A DNA stretch of 64,000 bases from Flavobacteriales bacterium (GCA_013360395.1 JABWBQ010000009.1:1-64000); one strand, 5' to 3'; counted from the stretch's first letter, positions 42,996-51,967 are shown. Program-made: numbers and translations. The notes: generated by a model from the letters alone, not told the origin.

Positions 42996-43744
42996 TGAAG
43001 AAGGCGTTCCTCCCCCTGGCGGTCGCAGCCCTGCTCACCACCGCCACCACGGCCCAGGACTCCCGGGGTGTCAAACTCGGCATCAAGGCCGCACCCAGCC
43101 TGAGCTGGATCAGATCCTCCACCAAGGAGATCAAGGGCGATGGGATGAACCTGGGCTTCTCCTTCGGCCTGATGACCGACTTCCGGTTGGGCAGCGACAA
43201 CTACGCGCTCAGCACCGGCCTGTTCCTCAACCTCACGGGGGCCAAGCAGAAAAGCACCAGCTACCATACCAAGCTCGCCGGGCTCGACCGGACCATCCCG
43301 GCCTTCGAATTCAAGCGGAGCTACCAGTATGTGGAGCTGCCCATCCTGATCAAGTTGAAGACCAACGAGATCGGCTACATGACCTACTACGGCCAGCTGG
43401 GCTTCGGGTCGGCGTTCTGCGTCACGGCCAAGAGCGATGTCTACAAGTATGACGCTGCGGCGACCGGGCTGGGGCAGGACGCGAAGTTCACCCACGAGGA
43501 GAAGGCCAACATCCTCAAGGAAACGGTGCCCTTCCGGGCCTCGCTGGTGGTGGGCATCGGGGCGGAGTACAAGTTCGCCGGCAACACCACCATGGTCTTC
43601 GGCCTCAATTACAACAACGGCTTCACCGACACCTTCGACAAGCAGAAGCTCTTCAAGCGCGAGGCGAACGAGGAGATCACCGACGAGGTGGAGGTGCACG
43701 GCAAGCTCCACTATGCCGAGCTGCTGCTCGGAGTGTACTTCTGA
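42995..43744 (+). CDS. PorT-family outer-membrane beta-barrel protein
   Basis: The 249-aa protein has a signal peptide (MKKAFLPLAVAALLTTATTAQ) and alternating amphipathic strands with the PorT-like YQYVELPILIKLKTNEIGYMTYYGQLG and RASLVVGIGAEYKF patterns, ending in an aromatic residue (LLLGVYF). The family forms eight-stranded outer-membrane barrels; PorT itself is a T9SS component, but this small member could be any PorT-like barrel. A terminator follows the stop. Confidence 0.8.
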   Translation: MKKAFLPLAVAALLTTATTAQDSRGVKLGIKAAPSLSWIRSSTKEIKGDGMNLGFSFGLMTDFRLGSDNYALSTGLFLNLTGAKQKSTSYHTKLAGLDRTIPAFEFKRSYQYVELPILIKLKTNEIGYMTYYGQLGFGSAFCVTAKSDVYKYDAAATGLGQDAKFTHEEKANILKETVPFRASLVVGIGAEYKFAGNTTMVFGLNYNNGFTDTFDKQKLFKREANEEITDEVEVHGKLHYAELLLGVYF

Positions 43745-43766
43745 GGGCAGGCCACCGCATCCCGGG

Positions 43767-43792
43767 AGGCCCTGCGCACTTTCGCAGGGCCT
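43767..43792 (+). terminator. Intrinsic terminator of the PorT-like gene
   Basis: A perfect 10-bp stem AGGCCCTGCG/CGCAGGGCCT (43767-43776 with 43783-43792) has a 6-nt loop CACTTT and is followed by TTCCCTTT. It separates the barrel gene from nadE. Confidence 0.8.
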
Positions 43793-43809
43793 TTCCCTTT
43801 CAGCACACC

Positions 43810-44607
43810 ATGGATCCCATCGCCGTCGCCGATCACATCACCGGCTGGTTGAAGGACCGCTGCGTGCAGAGCGGCCAGCGCGGCTTCGTGGTGGGGGTGA
43901 GCGGCGGCATCGACAGCGCGCTCACCAGCACGCTGTGCGCACGCACCGGCCTGCCCACACTCTGTGCGGAGATGGCCATCCACCAGGCCCCGGGCCATGT
44001 GCAGCGGGCCCTGGAGCATGTGGCCTGGCTGCAGGCCGCGCACCCCGAGGTGGGCCTGCAGCGCGTGGACCTCACCCCCACGTTCGACCTCCTGGCGAAG
44101 GCGCTGCCCCCGGGCGCAACGGCGGCGGTGACCGACCTGGCGCTGGCCAACACGCGGGCCCGGCTGCGGATGACCACGCTGTACTACCTCGCGGGCATCC
44201 ACGGCCGCCTGGTGGCCGGCACGGGCAACAAGGTGGAGGACTTCGGGGTGGGCTTCTTCACCAAGTATGGCGATGGCGGGGTGGACCTCTCGCCCATCGC
44301 CGACCTCACCAAGACCGAGGTGTACGCCGTGTCCCGCGCGCTGGGCGTGCCCGAGAGCATCCTGCGGGTCAAGCCCACCGACGGCCTGTTCGGCGACGAC
44401 CGCAGCGACGAGGACCAGATCGGGGCGAGCTACCCCGAACTGGAGTGGGCCATGGCCCTGCGCGAGCGCGGCGTTGACCCGGCGGGCCAGGCCCTCACGG
44501 CCCGCCAGCGCGAAGTGCTGGCCATCTTCGACCGCCGCCACGCGGCCAACCGCCACAAGATGGAGCCGGTGCCCGTGTGCCGGGTCCCGTCGGCGCTCAA
44601 GGCCTGA
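43810..44607 (+). CDS. nadE: NAD(+) synthase, ammonia-type
   Basis: The 265-aa enzyme has the PP-loop SGGIDSAL (31-38), RLRMTTLYYLA, GTGNKVEDFGVGFFTKYGDGGVDLSP and TKTEVY, all diagnostic for NadE. It converts nicotinate adenine dinucleotide to NAD with ATP and ammonia. No glutaminase domain is present. Proximity to gldB-gldC matches flavobacterial gene order. It starts 18 nt after the terminator, so its promoter may lie in or before the hairpin; none was recognised. Confidence 0.96.
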   Translation: MDPIAVADHITGWLKDRCVQSGQRGFVVGVSGGIDSALTSTLCARTGLPTLCAEMAIHQAPGHVQRALEHVAWLQAAHPEVGLQRVDLTPTFDLLAKALPPGATAAVTDLALANTRARLRMTTLYYLAGIHGRLVAGTGNKVEDFGVGFFTKYGDGGVDLSPIADLTKTEVYAVSRALGVPESILRVKPTDGLFGDDRSDEDQIGASYPELEWAMALRERGVDPAGQALTARQREVLAIFDRRHAANRHKMEPVPVCRVPSALKA

Positions 44608-44613
44608 AACACC

Positions 44614-45708
44614 GTGCACGCCGCACGCCCGGTCGCCCTGTTCCTCGCGCTCGCAGCCTTCGCGGCCCCGCCGTCGCACGCACAGCACGAACCCGCACCG
44701 CCGCCCGCGAACGGCGGCTTCGACAGCACCCGGGTGCTCGACCTCACCCACCAGCTGACCCTGCGGCTGTTCATGAGCACCAAGTTCAACGCGGCGGAAT
44801 TGCGCGACGCGGCGCGGGAGAGCCGGGTGACCTACCGGCCCAACACCAACGTGAACCTCGGCGTGGGGGTCAGCTACAGGGCGCTCACGCTGAACCTCGG
44901 CTTCGGGTTCGGCTTCCTGAACGGGGACGATGCCGAGCTGGGGGACACGCGCTACCTGGACGCGCAGGGGAACATGTTCGGGCGGCGTTTCGCGATCAAC
45001 CTGTTCGCGCAGTCCTACAAAGGCTACTACATCGACGTGCTGAACTATCCCGGGTCCATGGCCGGCGACACGCTGTACGACCGCATCATCCGGGAGAACC
45101 GGCTGCGGCCCGACCTGGTGCAGGAGAACCTCGGGCTCAGCATGCTGCACATCGTGGGCAACCGGCGCTTCAGCTACCGGGCCGCGTTCAACCAGGACGC
45201 CTGGCAGCTGCGCAGCGCGGGGGCCATGCTGGTGGGCGGTTACGGGGTGTTCCAAGCCCTGCGTTCGGACCGGCCGGAGATCCCGCAGGAGGTGGACAGC
45301 CTGTTCGCCCCCGCCCTGCGCTTCCGCCGGCTGGAACAGGCCGAGCTGGGCGGGCTGCTGGGTTACGCGCACACCTTCGTCATCAAGCGCCACGTGTTCA
45401 TCGCCCTGTCCATCGCCGGCGGCGTGGGGTTGGTGCGCAGCGAGGGCTGGTATCCGGAGCACGACACCGACCGCCGCGACGTGCTCTGGGGTGCGGGGCT
45501 GCGTTCCCAGCAGCGCATCGCCCTGGGCTACAACAGCGCCCGCACATGTGTGGGCCTCTCGGCCTCCAACGAGACCTCCAGCACCAGCCCCGTGCGCGAT
45601 GCCACCTACGGTTGGAACGTGGGCAACGTGCGCCTCTTCGTGGCCTACCGCATCCCGGCCCGCATCGGCTTCGTGGACAAGGCGATGGGGCGGCTGGGCC
45701 TGCTATGA
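44614..45708 (+). CDS. DUF4421-type outer-membrane protein
   Basis: The 364-aa product starts with GTG at 44614 (signal peptide LFLALAAFAAPPSHAQ) and resembles the DUF4421 family of Bacteroidota: YRPNTNVNLGVGVSYRALTLNLGFGFGFL, FGRRFAINLFAQSYKGYYID and repeated barrel-like strands ending VRLFVAYRIPARIGF. The pattern indicates an outer-membrane or periplasmic beta-barrel of unknown function. It lies 6 nt after nadE, so co-transcription is likely. Confidence 0.78.
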   Translation: MHAARPVALFLALAAFAAPPSHAQHEPAPPPANGGFDSTRVLDLTHQLTLRLFMSTKFNAAELRDAARESRVTYRPNTNVNLGVGVSYRALTLNLGFGFGFLNGDDAELGDTRYLDAQGNMFGRRFAINLFAQSYKGYYIDVLNYPGSMAGDTLYDRIIRENRLRPDLVQENLGLSMLHIVGNRRFSYRAAFNQDAWQLRSAGAMLVGGYGVFQALRSDRPEIPQEVDSLFAPALRFRRLEQAELGGLLGYAHTFVIKRHVFIALSIAGGVGLVRSEGWYPEHDTDRRDVLWGAGLRSQQRIALGYNSARTCVGLSASNETSSTSPVRDATYGWNVGNVRLFVAYRIPARIGFVDKAMGRLGLL

Positions 45709-45737
45709 GACGGGCGTGGCCATGCCGCGCGCACCGG

Positions 45738-45745
45738 TACCTTTG
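45738..45745 (+). promoter_or_regulatory. -7 element TACCTTTG
   Basis: A perfect match ending 4 nt before the ATG at 45750; a leaderless mRNA is predicted. Confidence 0.6.
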
Positions 45746-45749
45746 CCCC

Positions 45750-46649
45750 ATGGACCATCGTACGACCCTCCGCTCCCTGACCATCGCCTGCCTGTTCCCG
45801 ACGCTCGGCACGGCCCTCCACGCGCAGGACAAGTCGGCCAGCGGCCACCTGCTCAACTGGACGAACACCATCGTCGTGGAGACCGACAGCCTGGTGAACG
45901 GCAGGTACAAGCTGCCCGCGCACACCTTCACGGTGTGGGAGGCCGACCCCGGCACCGCCTTGAACGCGCTGAAGGCCGCCTATGCGGAACAGGGCGCGAA
46001 ATTCAGCGGCTCCTCACCACTGCGGGGCATGGCCACCGTGGCGGGCATGGGCGAGGCCCCGGTGCTGCTGCTGGCCACCACTGCCAAGGACAAGAAGGCC
46101 GGCGGAGCGCGGATGCAGGTGGCCTTCGCCGCCAACGACAGCACGGCCCTGCCGAGTGGTGGCGAGGCGGCCCATGCGCTGGCCGTGCAGGTGAACCGGG
46201 CGATCGTGCAACAGCAGATCGACGCGCAGCAGAAGATCGTGGACAAGCACCACGGCAGGTTGGAGGGCGCCCAGAAGGACCAGGCCAAGGCCCAGGAGAA
46301 GGCCGGCAAGGCCGCCGAGGACCTGGAGAAGGCCAAGAAGGAGAAGAGCAGGCTGACCGACAAGCACACCCAGCTGCAGAAGGAGGAACTGAAGTTGAAG
46401 GAGCGCTACAACGCCACCCAGGAGGCCAAGGACCTGGAGAAGCTCACCAAGATGCACAACAAGCTGGTGAAGGTGCAGGAGGACCTGGCCAAGCAGATCC
46501 GCAAGGAGGCCGACGCGCAGGAAAGCCACAACAAGCGGCAGGGTGCGATCCCCGAAGCGCAGGAGGCACAGCAGGGCCACCAGGTCTCCAAGGAGCAGGC
46601 GGTGAGCGAGCTCGAGGCCTTGAAGCGCAAGCTGGAGGCGGTACGCTGA
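45750..46649 (+). CDS. Exported coiled-coil protein
   Basis: The 299-aa protein has a signal peptide (ending GTALHAQ), a globular region (about 30-135, LNWTNTIVVETDSLVNGRYKL) and a long, strongly charged coiled coil (about 150-299) of Lys/Glu/Gln/Ala heptads, e.g. KAQEKAGKAAEDLEKAKKEK. No enzymatic motif was found. It could be a periplasmic adhesin-like or structural protein. It has its own promoter and is convergent with korB. Confidence 0.75.
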   Translation: MDHRTTLRSLTIACLFPTLGTALHAQDKSASGHLLNWTNTIVVETDSLVNGRYKLPAHTFTVWEADPGTALNALKAAYAEQGAKFSGSSPLRGMATVAGMGEAPVLLLATTAKDKKAGGARMQVAFAANDSTALPSGGEAAHALAVQVNRAIVQQQIDAQQKIVDKHHGRLEGAQKDQAKAQEKAGKAAEDLEKAKKEKSRLTDKHTQLQKEELKLKERYNATQEAKDLEKLTKMHNKLVKVQEDLAKQIRKEADAQESHNKRQGAIPEAQEAQQGHQVSKEQAVSELEALKRKLEAVR

Positions 46650-46694
46650 GCGGACCGGCCCTTCAGGCCCTCGGGCGCACGGCGGGAGGCCCGG

Positions 46695-47726
46695 TCAGAC
46701 GATCTCCCAGGTGTGGTCGCCGCGGAGCAACGCGTCCAGGTCGCCCTGGCCCTTGCGCTCCCGTGCCGCCTGGACCTGGGCCTGGAGCTTGGCCTCGTGC
46801 GTGGGGCGGTCCTTCACGAACAGCACGCCGAACGGTCGCGGGAAGCCGCCCTGCGTGCGCGGGTCGTCGAACAGGCGGACGAGCAGCGAGGCCTTGAAGC
46901 TGTCCCGCTCATCGTGCACCCAGCAATCGTTCACCGAGCGTTCCGCACCGATGTCGATCACGGTAGGCCGCATGTCCTGCAGACTGATGCCCTTGGTGCC
47001 GTTGGCGAAAAGGAGCGGTTTGCCGTGCTCCACGAACAGGGTGTTGTCCGCCTTGCTGCCCTTCTCGGTGAAGGCCTCGAAGGCGCCGTCGTTGAACACG
47101 TTGCAGTTCTGGTACACCTCCACCAGGCTGGTGCCCCGGTGGGCATCGGCCCGGGCGAGCACCTCGCGCATGTGCTTGGGGTCGCGGTCCATGCACCGGG
47201 CGATGAAGGTGCCGTCGGCGCCCTTCACCAGGGCGAGCGGGTTGAACGGATGGTCCGTGCTGCCCAGCGGGGTGCTGCGCGTGACGGCACCCTCGGGGCT
47301 GGTCGGTGAGTATTGCCCCTTGGTGAGCCCGTAGATCTCGTTGTTGAACAGCAGCACGTTCACGTCCACGTTGCGGCGCAGCAGGTGGATGATGTGGTTG
47401 CCACCGATGCTCAGGGCATCGCCGTCGCCGGTGATCATCCAGACGCTGAGGTCGGGACGTACGCTGCGCAACCCGCCCACGATGGCCGGCGCACGTCCGT
47501 GGATGCCGTGCAGACCGAAGGTGTCGAGGTAGTACGGGAAGCGGGAGCTGCAGCCGATGCCGCTGATGAAGACGACCTCCTCCTTCCTGCGGCCGCTCTG
47601 TTCGAGCAGGGTCTGCACCTGCTTCAGGATGCTGTAATCGCCGCAACCGGGGCACCACCGCACCTCCTGGTCGCTGGAGAAGTCGGCCTTCGCCGGGGCT
47701 GCGGGGCTGGCGTTCGTGGTGTTCAT
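46695..47726 (-). CDS. korB: 2-oxoacid:ferredoxin oxidoreductase, beta subunit
   Basis: The 343-aa beta subunit has the Fe-S motif WCPGCGDY near 24-31, SGIGCSSRFPYY, and the thiamine-diphosphate motif GDGDALSIGGNHIIHLLRRN...NNEIYGLTKGQYSPTS. This is the layout of the two-subunit 2-oxoglutarate/2-oxoacid:ferredoxin oxidoreductases. The start ATG 47726 overlaps korA by 4 nt, and the complex is encoded as one operon. The exact 2-oxoacid is not certain; the korB name follows the commonest substrate. Confidence 0.9.
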   Translation of the reverse strand: MNTTNASPAAPAKADFSSDQEVRWCPGCGDYSILKQVQTLLEQSGRRKEEVVFISGIGCSSRFPYYLDTFGLHGIHGRAPAIVGGLRSVRPDLSVWMITGDGDALSIGGNHIIHLLRRNVDVNVLLFNNEIYGLTKGQYSPTSPEGAVTRSTPLGSTDHPFNPLALVKGADGTFIARCMDRDPKHMREVLARADAHRGTSLVEVYQNCNVFNDGAFEAFTEKGSKADNTLFVEHGKPLLFANGTKGISLQDMRPTVIDIGAERSVNDCWVHDERDSFKASLLVRLFDDPRTQGGFPRPFGVLFVKDRPTHEAKLQAQVQAARERKGQGDLDALLRGDHTWEIV

Positions 47727-49615
47727 GCTTGGGTCGCCGCAGCGGCGGTGGTGTTGTGCGTCAGCAGGTCGAGCGCGGCGTTCCGGATCTCCTCGCTGGT
47801 GAAGGGCAGGCCCTGCACCTTGCTGAGGCCCCGTGCATCCACCAGGTACTCGGCGCGCAGCAACTGGCGCAGCTGGCCGCTGTTCATCTCGGGCACCAGC
47901 ACCTGGCGGAATTTCCTCAGCAGGGGGCCCAGGCCTTTGTTGAAGGGGAAGAGATGGCGCAGGTGCACGTGGGCCACGCTGTGCCCTTCGGCCTGCATCT
48001 GCAGGGCGGCGGTGCGGATGGCGCCGTAGGTGCTGCCCCAGCCCACGATCAGCAGGTCGCCCTCGGGCGGGCCGCTGTCCAGGCGGATGGGCCTGAAGCG
48101 GTCCGCGATGCGCGCCACCTTCTCGGCCCGCAGACGTACCATCTTCTCGTGGTTCGCGGGATCGTAACTGATGTTGCCGGTACCGTCCTGCTTCTCGATG
48201 CCGCCGATGCGGTGCTGCAACCCGGCCTGGCCGGGCAGGGCCCAGGGCCGCACACCGCGGGCATCGCGGCGGTAGGGCAGGAAGCGGTCGCCGTCGTTGG
48301 GCGCCTGGATGAAGTTCGGGGTGATGGTGGGCAGGTCGGCGGAGCTGGGGAAGCGCCAGGGTTCGGCACCGTTGGCGATGTACCCGTCGGTGAGCAGGAT
48401 CACCGGCGTCATGTGCTCCACGGCAAGCTGCACGGCCTCGAAGGCCATCTCGAAACAATCCACCGGGGTGCTGGCGGCGATCACGGGGATGGGGGCCTCG
48501 CCATTGCGGCCATGCACGGCCTGCCACAGGTCGGCCTGCTCGGTCTTGGTGGGCAGGCCCGTGCTGGGCCCCCCGCGCTGCACGTTCACGATCACCAGCG
48601 GCAGTTCGAGCATGAAGGCCAGGCCCATGGCCTCGATCTTCAGGGCGATGCCGGGGCCGCTGCTGGCGGTGACGCCCAGGGCACCTCCGTAGCTGGCACC
48701 GATCGCCGAAGCGATGGCGGCGATCTCGTCCTCGGCCTGGAAGGTGATGGCCCCCAGGTTCTTGTGACGGCTCAGCTCGTGCAGGATGTCGCTCGCGGGC
48801 GTGATGGGATAGCTGCCGTAGAACAGTTGGAGCCCGGCCTTGCGCGCACCGGCCAGCAGGCCCAAGGCAGTACCCTGGTTGCCGGTGATGCTGCGGTAGG
48901 TGCCCTTGGGCATGGGCGCGGGCTTCACCTCGAAGCGCGTGGTGAAGGTCTCGCTGGTCTCCCCGTAGTGGTACCCGGCCAGGAGCACCCGCCGGTTGGC
49001 CTCCATCAGCTCGGGCTTCCGCCCGAACTTGTGCTCCAGGAACCGCTCGCTGTTGTCCAGTTCGCGGCTGAACATCCAGTTGATGAAGCCCAGCACGAAC
49101 ATGTTCTTGCAGCGGTCCTTCTCCTTCATGCCGAGGGTGGTGCCCTCGAGCGCTGCGCGTGTCAGCTTGGTCACGTCCACGCTGTGCAGCTTGTAGGCCT
49201 CGAGGGAGCCGTCGGTGAGCGGGTCGGCCTCATCGATGTACCCGGCCAGGCGCAGGTTCTTGCGGTCGAAGCCGTCGGCGTTGGCGATGATGATGCCGCC
49301 CTGCTTGAGCTTGTGCAGGTTGGCCTTGAGGGCGGCGGCGTTCATCACCACCAGCACGTCGCAGCGGTCGCCCGGGGTGAAGACCTCCACGCTGCCGAAG
49401 TGGAGCTGGAACCCGCTTACACCGGCCAGCGTGCCCTGCGGGGCGCGGATCTCCGAAGGGTAGTTGGGGAAGGTGCTGACGTCGTTGCCGAAGAGCGCGT
49501 TGTTGTCGGTGAACTGTGCGCCGGTGAGCTGGATGCCGTCGCCGCTGTCGCCGGCGAAGAGGATCACCACGTTCTGGCGCGGCTCAACGGTCTTGGGCTT
49601 GGCGGGGGTCTCCAT
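47723..49615 (-). CDS. korA: 2-oxoacid:ferredoxin oxidoreductase, alpha subunit (gamma-alpha fusion)
   Basis: The 630-aa protein has the gamma domain at its N-terminus (about 15-195, VILFAGDSGDGIQLTGAQF and FPNYPSEIRAPQGTLAG), then the pyruvate/oxoacid-binding alpha domain (about 235-620, GSYPITPASDILHEL, AEDEIAAIASAIGASYGGA, TASSGPGIALKIEAMGLAF). Gamma-alpha fusion is the form found in many Bacteroidota. Together with KorB it links 2-oxoacid decarboxylation to ferredoxin reduction. A -7 element stands 11 nt upstream. Confidence 0.92.
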   Translation of the reverse strand: METPAKPKTVEPRQNVVILFAGDSGDGIQLTGAQFTDNNALFGNDVSTFPNYPSEIRAPQGTLAGVSGFQLHFGSVEVFTPGDRCDVLVVMNAAALKANLHKLKQGGIIIANADGFDRKNLRLAGYIDEADPLTDGSLEAYKLHSVDVTKLTRAALEGTTLGMKEKDRCKNMFVLGFINWMFSRELDNSERFLEHKFGRKPELMEANRRVLLAGYHYGETSETFTTRFEVKPAPMPKGTYRSITGNQGTALGLLAGARKAGLQLFYGSYPITPASDILHELSRHKNLGAITFQAEDEIAAIASAIGASYGGALGVTASSGPGIALKIEAMGLAFMLELPLVIVNVQRGGPSTGLPTKTEQADLWQAVHGRNGEAPIPVIAASTPVDCFEMAFEAVQLAVEHMTPVILLTDGYIANGAEPWRFPSSADLPTITPNFIQAPNDGDRFLPYRRDARGVRPWALPGQAGLQHRIGGIEKQDGTGNISYDPANHEKMVRLRAEKVARIADRFRPIRLDSGPPEGDLLIVGWGSTYGAIRTAALQMQAEGHSVAHVHLRHLFPFNKGLGPLLRKFRQVLVPEMNSGQLRQLLRAEYLVDARGLSKVQGLPFTSEEIRNAALDLLTHNTTAAAATQA

Positions 49616-49626
49616 GAAAGGTGTCG

Positions 49627-49634
49627 CGAAGGTA
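49627..49634 (-). promoter_or_regulatory. -7 element TACCTTCG of korAB
   Basis: A 7/8 match on the minus strand, 11 nt before the korA start. Confidence 0.5.
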
Positions 49635-49699
49635 CGGGTGGGGGGTCGGTGGTCCCTGATCGGGGTCAGGGCCGGGGCCGGGCGCGGAGGCCCCCCGCA

Positions 49700-49963
49700 T
49701 CACACCGCCTGGCCCATGTTCACGGCCTCCACGCCCTTGATCGACGGGGCCACCCGCTTGATGGCCTCCTCGACGCCGGCCTTCATGGTCATGGGGCTCA
49801 TGGCACAGCCGCAGCAGGCGCCGTGCAGGCGCACGCGCACCACCCCCTCCGGGGTGATCTCCTCCAGGGTGATGTCGCCCCCGTCGGCCTCCAGGAAGGG
49901 GCGCAGGTCGCTCAGGGCGTCCAGGACGCGCTTTTCCAACAGCGGGTCGGTGCGGCGCGTCAT
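49700..49963 (-). CDS. Single-domain NifU-type Fe-S scaffold
   Basis: The 87-aa protein is a lone NifU C-terminal (Nfu) domain with RPFLEADGGDITL and the iron-binding CxxC in GACCGCAMSPMTM. It binds or transfers Fe-S clusters. It begins 3 nt after the Mrp-type ATPase gene, and the two functions are linked in Fe-S assembly. A second, two-domain Nfu protein is encoded at 62601-63215. Confidence 0.93.
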   Translation of the reverse strand: MTRRTDPLLEKRVLDALSDLRPFLEADGGDITLEEITPEGVVRVRLHGACCGCAMSPMTMKAGVEEAIKRVAPSIKGVEAVNMGQAV

Positions 49964-49966
49964 GGG

Positions 49967-51031
49967 TCAGGCGGTGACGGGTTGGTGTAGGTGTTCCAGC
50001 ACGGCCGCGCAAAGTTCGTGGAAGGCGGCCGCACTGGGCGTGCCCTGCTGGAGCACGGCGGGGCGCCCCACATCGCCGGCCTCGCGGATGCTTTGCACCA
50101 GGGGGACCTCCCCGAGGAAGGGTACGCCGAGCTCGGCGGCCAGGGCCCGGGCGCCGCCCTTGCCGAAGATGAAATACTTGTTCTCCGGCAGCTCGGCCGG
50201 GGTGAACCAGGCCATGTTCTCCACGATGCCCAGCACCGGCACGTTCACGCTGGGGAGCTGGAAGAAGCCCACCCCTTTGCGGGCATCGGCCAGGGCCACG
50301 GGCTGCGGCGTGCTCACGATCACGGCGCCGGTGAGGGGCACGGCCTGTACCAGGCTGAGGTGGATGTCGCTGGTGCCCGGCGGCAGGTCCACGAGCAACA
50401 GGTCGAGCTCGCCCCAGTCGGCATCCTTGAACAGCTGCTCCAGGGCCTTGCTGGCCATGGGGCCGCGCCAGGCGATGGCCTGTGCCGGGTCGGCGAAGAA
50501 GCCGATGCTCAGCAGTTTCACGCCGTGGGCCTCCACCGGCACGATCATGGGCTTGCCGTCCCGGTCGGTGGTGCGGGGCCGCTCCTTCAGCACGTCGAAC
50601 ATCAGGGGCATGCTGGGCCCGTGGATGTCGGCGTCCACCAGGCCCACGCGCAAACCACGCGCGGCCAGCCCCACGGCCAGGTTGGCGGTGATGGTGCTCT
50701 TGCCCACGCCGCCCTTGCCGCTGGCCACGGCCACGATCCATTTCACACCGGGCAGCACCTTGCGCAGGCCGGCCCGCTCCCCGCTCAGCGGGTTCACGGT
50801 CACCCGCACACGCACATCCGGGCCCAACGCCTGGCCGAGCTGGAAGGTCACCGCCTCCTCCATCCGCTTGCGGCCGTGCAACGCGGGGTTGCTCACCTCC
50901 ACGGTGACGTGCACGGTGTTGTCGTCCACGACCACCTCGCGCACCAGGTCGAGGGTCACGATGTCCTTCTTGAGATCGGGTTCGACGACGCGGGCGAGCG
51001 CGGACCGGATGGCTTCCTCGGTGATGGGCAT
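49967..51031 (-). CDS. mrp: Mrp/NBP35-family Fe-S cluster carrier ATPase
   Basis: The 354-aa protein has an N-terminal MIP18/DUF59 domain (about 1-90) and a deviant Walker A loop SGKGGVGKS (104-112), with GLVDADIHGPSMP as Walker B and DLLLVDLPPGTSDIHL. The C-terminal CxxC of some family members is not evident here. Mrp proteins deliver Fe-S clusters to apoproteins. Co-expression with the downstream Nfu gene supports this role. Confidence 0.93.
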   Translation of the reverse strand: MPITEEAIRSALARVVEPDLKKDIVTLDLVREVVVDDNTVHVTVEVSNPALHGRKRMEEAVTFQLGQALGPDVRVRVTVNPLSGERAGLRKVLPGVKWIVAVASGKGGVGKSTITANLAVGLAARGLRVGLVDADIHGPSMPLMFDVLKERPRTTDRDGKPMIVPVEAHGVKLLSIGFFADPAQAIAWRGPMASKALEQLFKDADWGELDLLLVDLPPGTSDIHLSLVQAVPLTGAVIVSTPQPVALADARKGVGFFQLPSVNVPVLGIVENMAWFTPAELPENKYFIFGKGGARALAAELGVPFLGEVPLVQSIREAGDVGRPAVLQQGTPSAAAFHELCAAVLEHLHQPVTA

Positions 51032-51061
51032 GACGGGATGCGGACAGGGCGGTCCGCGGCG

Positions 51062-51069
51062 CGAAAATA
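51062..51069 (-). promoter_or_regulatory. -7 element TATTTTCG of mrp
   Basis: A 7/8 match to TAnnTTTG on the minus strand, 30 nt before the mrp start. Confidence 0.5.
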
Positions 51070-51097
51070 AGGTCTCCCCAAGGGGCCGCGGGCGGGA

Positions 51098-51529
51098 TCA
51101 ACGGCCCACCGGGGTGTGCGCGTCGGTCCTGTCCATCAACCAGAGCTGGGCGATGGACGGATCCTCGAAGAAGGCGATGCTGTACGGTACACCGGCCGAC
51201 GTTGCGTTCACCATGCGGTCCACGGCGATCCGGTTCAGGACATCGGCGCTGCTCACGATGGCCACGCGTTCCAAGCCCACCTGGATCAGCTGCGGCACGA
51301 ACTCCTGCATCGTCCAGGTCTGGTCCGCGAACAGGATCGGCCCCATGCATCGCCCGTCGCTGAGCCAGTGCTTCAGGCCATGGTGGCGCACGGTGGCCAG
51401 CAGTCGCATCATGATCTCGCGATACTTCAAGCCGGGCACGGGCTCCTTCCAGGTGAGGCGCACCAGGCTCAGTTCGGGCAGCACCTCGATCCGTGCGTCC
51501 GCATCATCGTGATCCACCAGCACCACCAT
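51098..51529 (-). CDS. STAS/SpoIIAA-like hypothetical protein
   Basis: The 143-aa product (ATG 51529 preferred over 51583, because only from MVVLVDHDD does a continuous fold begin) has alternating strands and helices: ARIEVLPELSLVRLTWKEP, YREIMMRLLATVRHHGLKHWLSD, RVAIVSSADVL and YSIAFFEDPSIAQLWL. This resembles the STAS-like domains of unknown role common in Bacteroidota. A function cannot be assigned. It is the last of a minus-strand group. Confidence 0.55.
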   Translation of the reverse strand: MVVLVDHDDADARIEVLPELSLVRLTWKEPVPGLKYREIMMRLLATVRHHGLKHWLSDGRCMGPILFADQTWTMQEFVPQLIQVGLERVAIVSSADVLNRIAVDRMVNATSAGVPYSIAFFEDPSIAQLWLMDRTDAHTPVGR

Positions 51530-51586
51530 GCCATCCCTGCTTTGGCAGCATGAAGATACGCGGTGCGCACCGGACCACCGCACACC

Positions 51587-51967
51587 TCAGGGGCCGAGGT
51601 GCTCCGAGGGGTCCCAGAACAGGGTGCCGAATTCCACCACCTGGTCGTCGCGCACCTGCACCCCCTCCTGCTCCAGCAGTTCCTGCATGCGGGTGGGCGA
51701 CCCGAAGTGATGTTTGCCGGTGAGCAGGCCCTCGCGGTTCACCACCCGGTGGGCGGGCACCTTCGGCCGTGCCGTGTGCGCGTTGTTCATGCAATACCCC
51801 ACCGTGCGCGCCGAGCGGGCGGCACCGAGGTAGCGTGCGATGGCGCCATAGCTCGTCACCCGCCCCCGGGGCACCTCGCGCACCACGTCCATCACGTCGG
51901 CGAAGAAGTCGCGCTGCTGCACGGCTCCGTCGCGGACCTGCTTGCGTGCGGAACGACCATTCCCCAT
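51587..51967 (-). CDS. MGMT-family alkyltransferase-like protein lacking the acceptor cysteine
   Basis: The 126-aa protein is the DNA-binding domain of the O6-alkylguanine-DNA-alkyltransferase family: VMDVVREVPRGRVTSYGAIAR (helix-turn-helix with arginine finger) and NAHTARPKVPAHRVVNREG. The active-site PCHR motif is PAHR, so it cannot accept the alkyl group. Such alkyltransferase-like (ATL) proteins bind O6-alkylguanine lesions and pass them to nucleotide excision repair. The start ATG 51967 overlaps nothing upstream; the LVIVD gene ends 11 nt before. Confidence 0.88.
   Translation of the reverse strand: MGNGRSARKQVRDGAVQQRDFFADVMDVVREVPRGRVTSYGAIARYLGAARSARTVGYCMNNAHTARPKVPAHRVVNREGLLTGKHHFGSPTRMQELLEQEGVQVRDDQVVEFGTLFWDPSEHLGP

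Noticed and set aside
46650-46700. Bidirectional terminator between the coiled-coil gene and korB
   Set aside because: A GACCGG.CC/GG.CCGGTC pairing exists but is bulged, long-looped and overlaps the korB stop; too weak to list.
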